From contig JAPKZE010000277.1 of the NCBI GenBank assembly GCA_026393955.1, positions 1-6,353 of the forward strand: a stretch of DNA of 6,353 nucleotides. Direction: 5' to 3'. The stretch is from Candidatus Aminicenantota bacterium (GTDB lineage Bacteria; Acidobacteriota; Aminicenantia; Aminicenantales; Saccharicenantaceae). Position 1 is the stretch's first letter; every line of letters begins with the position of its first letter. This document shows, piece by piece, positions 5,802 through 6,353 of this stretch. Made by a program: the position numbers and the translations under genes. The notes below the pieces were generated by a model that saw nothing but the letters and a program-made list of their open reading frames with translations, did no database searches and was not told the origin of the DNA.

Positions 5802-6353
5802 TCAGCCCTGCTTCTTGGCGATCTCCCCGATCAGCAGGACGGTCCGGCCCTTGACCTCGTTCAGGACCTCGGCCATGGCCAGGTAGATCGCGGACAGGCC
5901 GCAGGCGATCCCCTCGAAGCCGGCGATGCGGCCGATGAGCGCCGAGCCGGTCCAATCGCGGGCGGCCAGGAGTCCGAACAGGACGGTCAGGCTGAGGAAG
6001 ATGAACTGGACGACCCGGTTCTTCCCGAAGGTCCCGAGCCACATGAAGAACGTGAACACGCCCCACAGGAGCAGGTACCAGCCCATGTAGGGCTCGGGCG
6101 TCGCGCCGCCGTTCGGCGCGTTGAGGCCGGGGATGACCCAGAGGGCGACGAGGGTCAGCCAGAAGGACCCGTAAGAGACGAAAGCCGTCGTCCCGAAGGT
6201 GTTGCCCTTCTTGAACTCCATGATGCCGGCGATGATCTGGGCGATGCCGCCGTAGAAGATGCCCATGGCCAGGACCATGGCGCTGACCGGGAAGAACCCG
6301 GCGTTATGGATGTTGAGAAGGACCGTGGTCATCCCGAAGCCCATCAGGCCGAG
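5802..6353 (-). CDS. satP: SatP/YaaH acetate/succinate transporter (GPR1/FUN34/YaaH family), N terminus cut by the window edge
   Basis: 183 residues are visible, with the TGA at 5802-5804. The frame is open to the window edge, and the first visible residues LGLMGFGMTT match the family's NPAPLGLMGFGMTT start. The Met encoded at 6342-6344 is therefore internal and roughly ten N-terminal residues are missing. Family landmarks are MGIFYGGIAQIIAG, EFKKGNTFGTTAF, SYGSFWLTL, LWGVFTFFMWLGT and AIYLAMAEVLNE near the C terminus. Six membrane helices can be placed at about 2-20, 24-43, 55-76, 89-108, 113-131 and 139-160 of the visible part. From memory it closely resembles E. coli SatP (188 residues), a channel-like carrier of acetate and succinate with protons. 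It converges on the OFA transporter gene; the promoter lies outside the window. Confidence 0.93.
   Translation of the reverse strand, partial: LGLMGFGMTTVLLNIHNAGFFPVSAMVLAMGIFYGGIAQIIAGIMEFKKGNTFGTTAFVSYGSFWLTLVALWVIPGLNAPNGGATPEPYMGWYLLLWGVFTFFMWLGTFGKNRVVQFIFLSLTVLFGLLAARDWTGSALIGRIAGFEGIACGLSAIYLAMAEVLNEVKGRTVLLIGEIAKKQG

Noticed and set aside
3976..5886. A 636-codon plus-strand frame overlapping the OFA transporter in another phase.
   Set aside because: Its product is extremely rich in Arg, Gly, Pro and His with no domain, which is typical of an off-phase reading of GC-rich coding DNA. The transporter frame has clear membrane helices and family motifs.
6342..6344. The ATG at 6344 as the start of the SatP gene.
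   Set aside because: The frame remains open to the window edge as LGL before this Met, matching the conserved PLGLMGFGMTT of SatP, so this Met is internal and the true start is outside the window.
1..6353. CRISPR arrays, tRNA or rRNA genes, insertion sequences, integrase sites, defence or toxin-antitoxin genes, and riboswitches.
   Set aside because: No regularly spaced repeats, RNA gene signatures, terminal inverted repeats or recognisable proteins of these kinds were found; nearly all bases are accounted for by five ordinary metabolic and transport genes.

Overview
This is a GC-rich, almost fully coding bacterial segment. It holds three complete genes and two genes cut by the window edges. 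The order is: the 3' end of a DUF1080 (3-keto-disaccharide hydrolase-like) gene (+); an exported PhoA-type alkaline phosphatase (-); a large exported M28/DUF4910-type metallopeptidase (-); an OFA-family major facilitator transporter (+); and a SatP/YaaH-type acetate/succinate transporter (-) that runs off the right edge. By eye the codon third positions are overwhelmingly G or C. The mix of DUF1080, M28 peptidase, PhoA and OFA/SatP genes fits an Acidobacteriota-like organism (for example Aminicenantia or relatives) or another free-living heterotroph. That placement is a guess from gene content, since no marker gene is present.

Layout: the DUF1080 and phosphatase genes converge with only 3 bases between their stop codons. 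The peptidase and phosphatase lie in the same direction with a 34-base gap. That gap contains a perfect TATAAT only 8 bases before the phosphatase ATG and no Shine-Dalgarno sequence. The peptidase and the OFA transporter diverge from a 162-base intergenic region. This region carries a credible sigma-70-type promoter for each gene, a short palindrome between the two -35 elements, and a strong GC hairpin in the peptidase leader next to its ribosome binding site. The OFA transporter and SatP genes converge over 37 bases that can form an imperfect hairpin.

Function: the left half encodes scavenging enzymes that act outside the cytoplasm (phosphate release, peptide cleavage, possibly oxidised-sugar hydrolysis). 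The right half encodes two unrelated transporters for small carboxylates. A reasonable reading is a heterotroph that degrades peptides and organic phosphate esters and exchanges acetate-, succinate-, formate- or pyruvate-like acids. No mobile element, CRISPR array, RNA gene or defence system was seen. Nothing here is clearly a new multi-gene system. The most interesting points are an extra C-terminal helix on the OFA transporter that resembles a fused small subunit, a peptidase with a non-standard metal site and a winged-helix-like tail, and the possibly leaderless phosphatase start.
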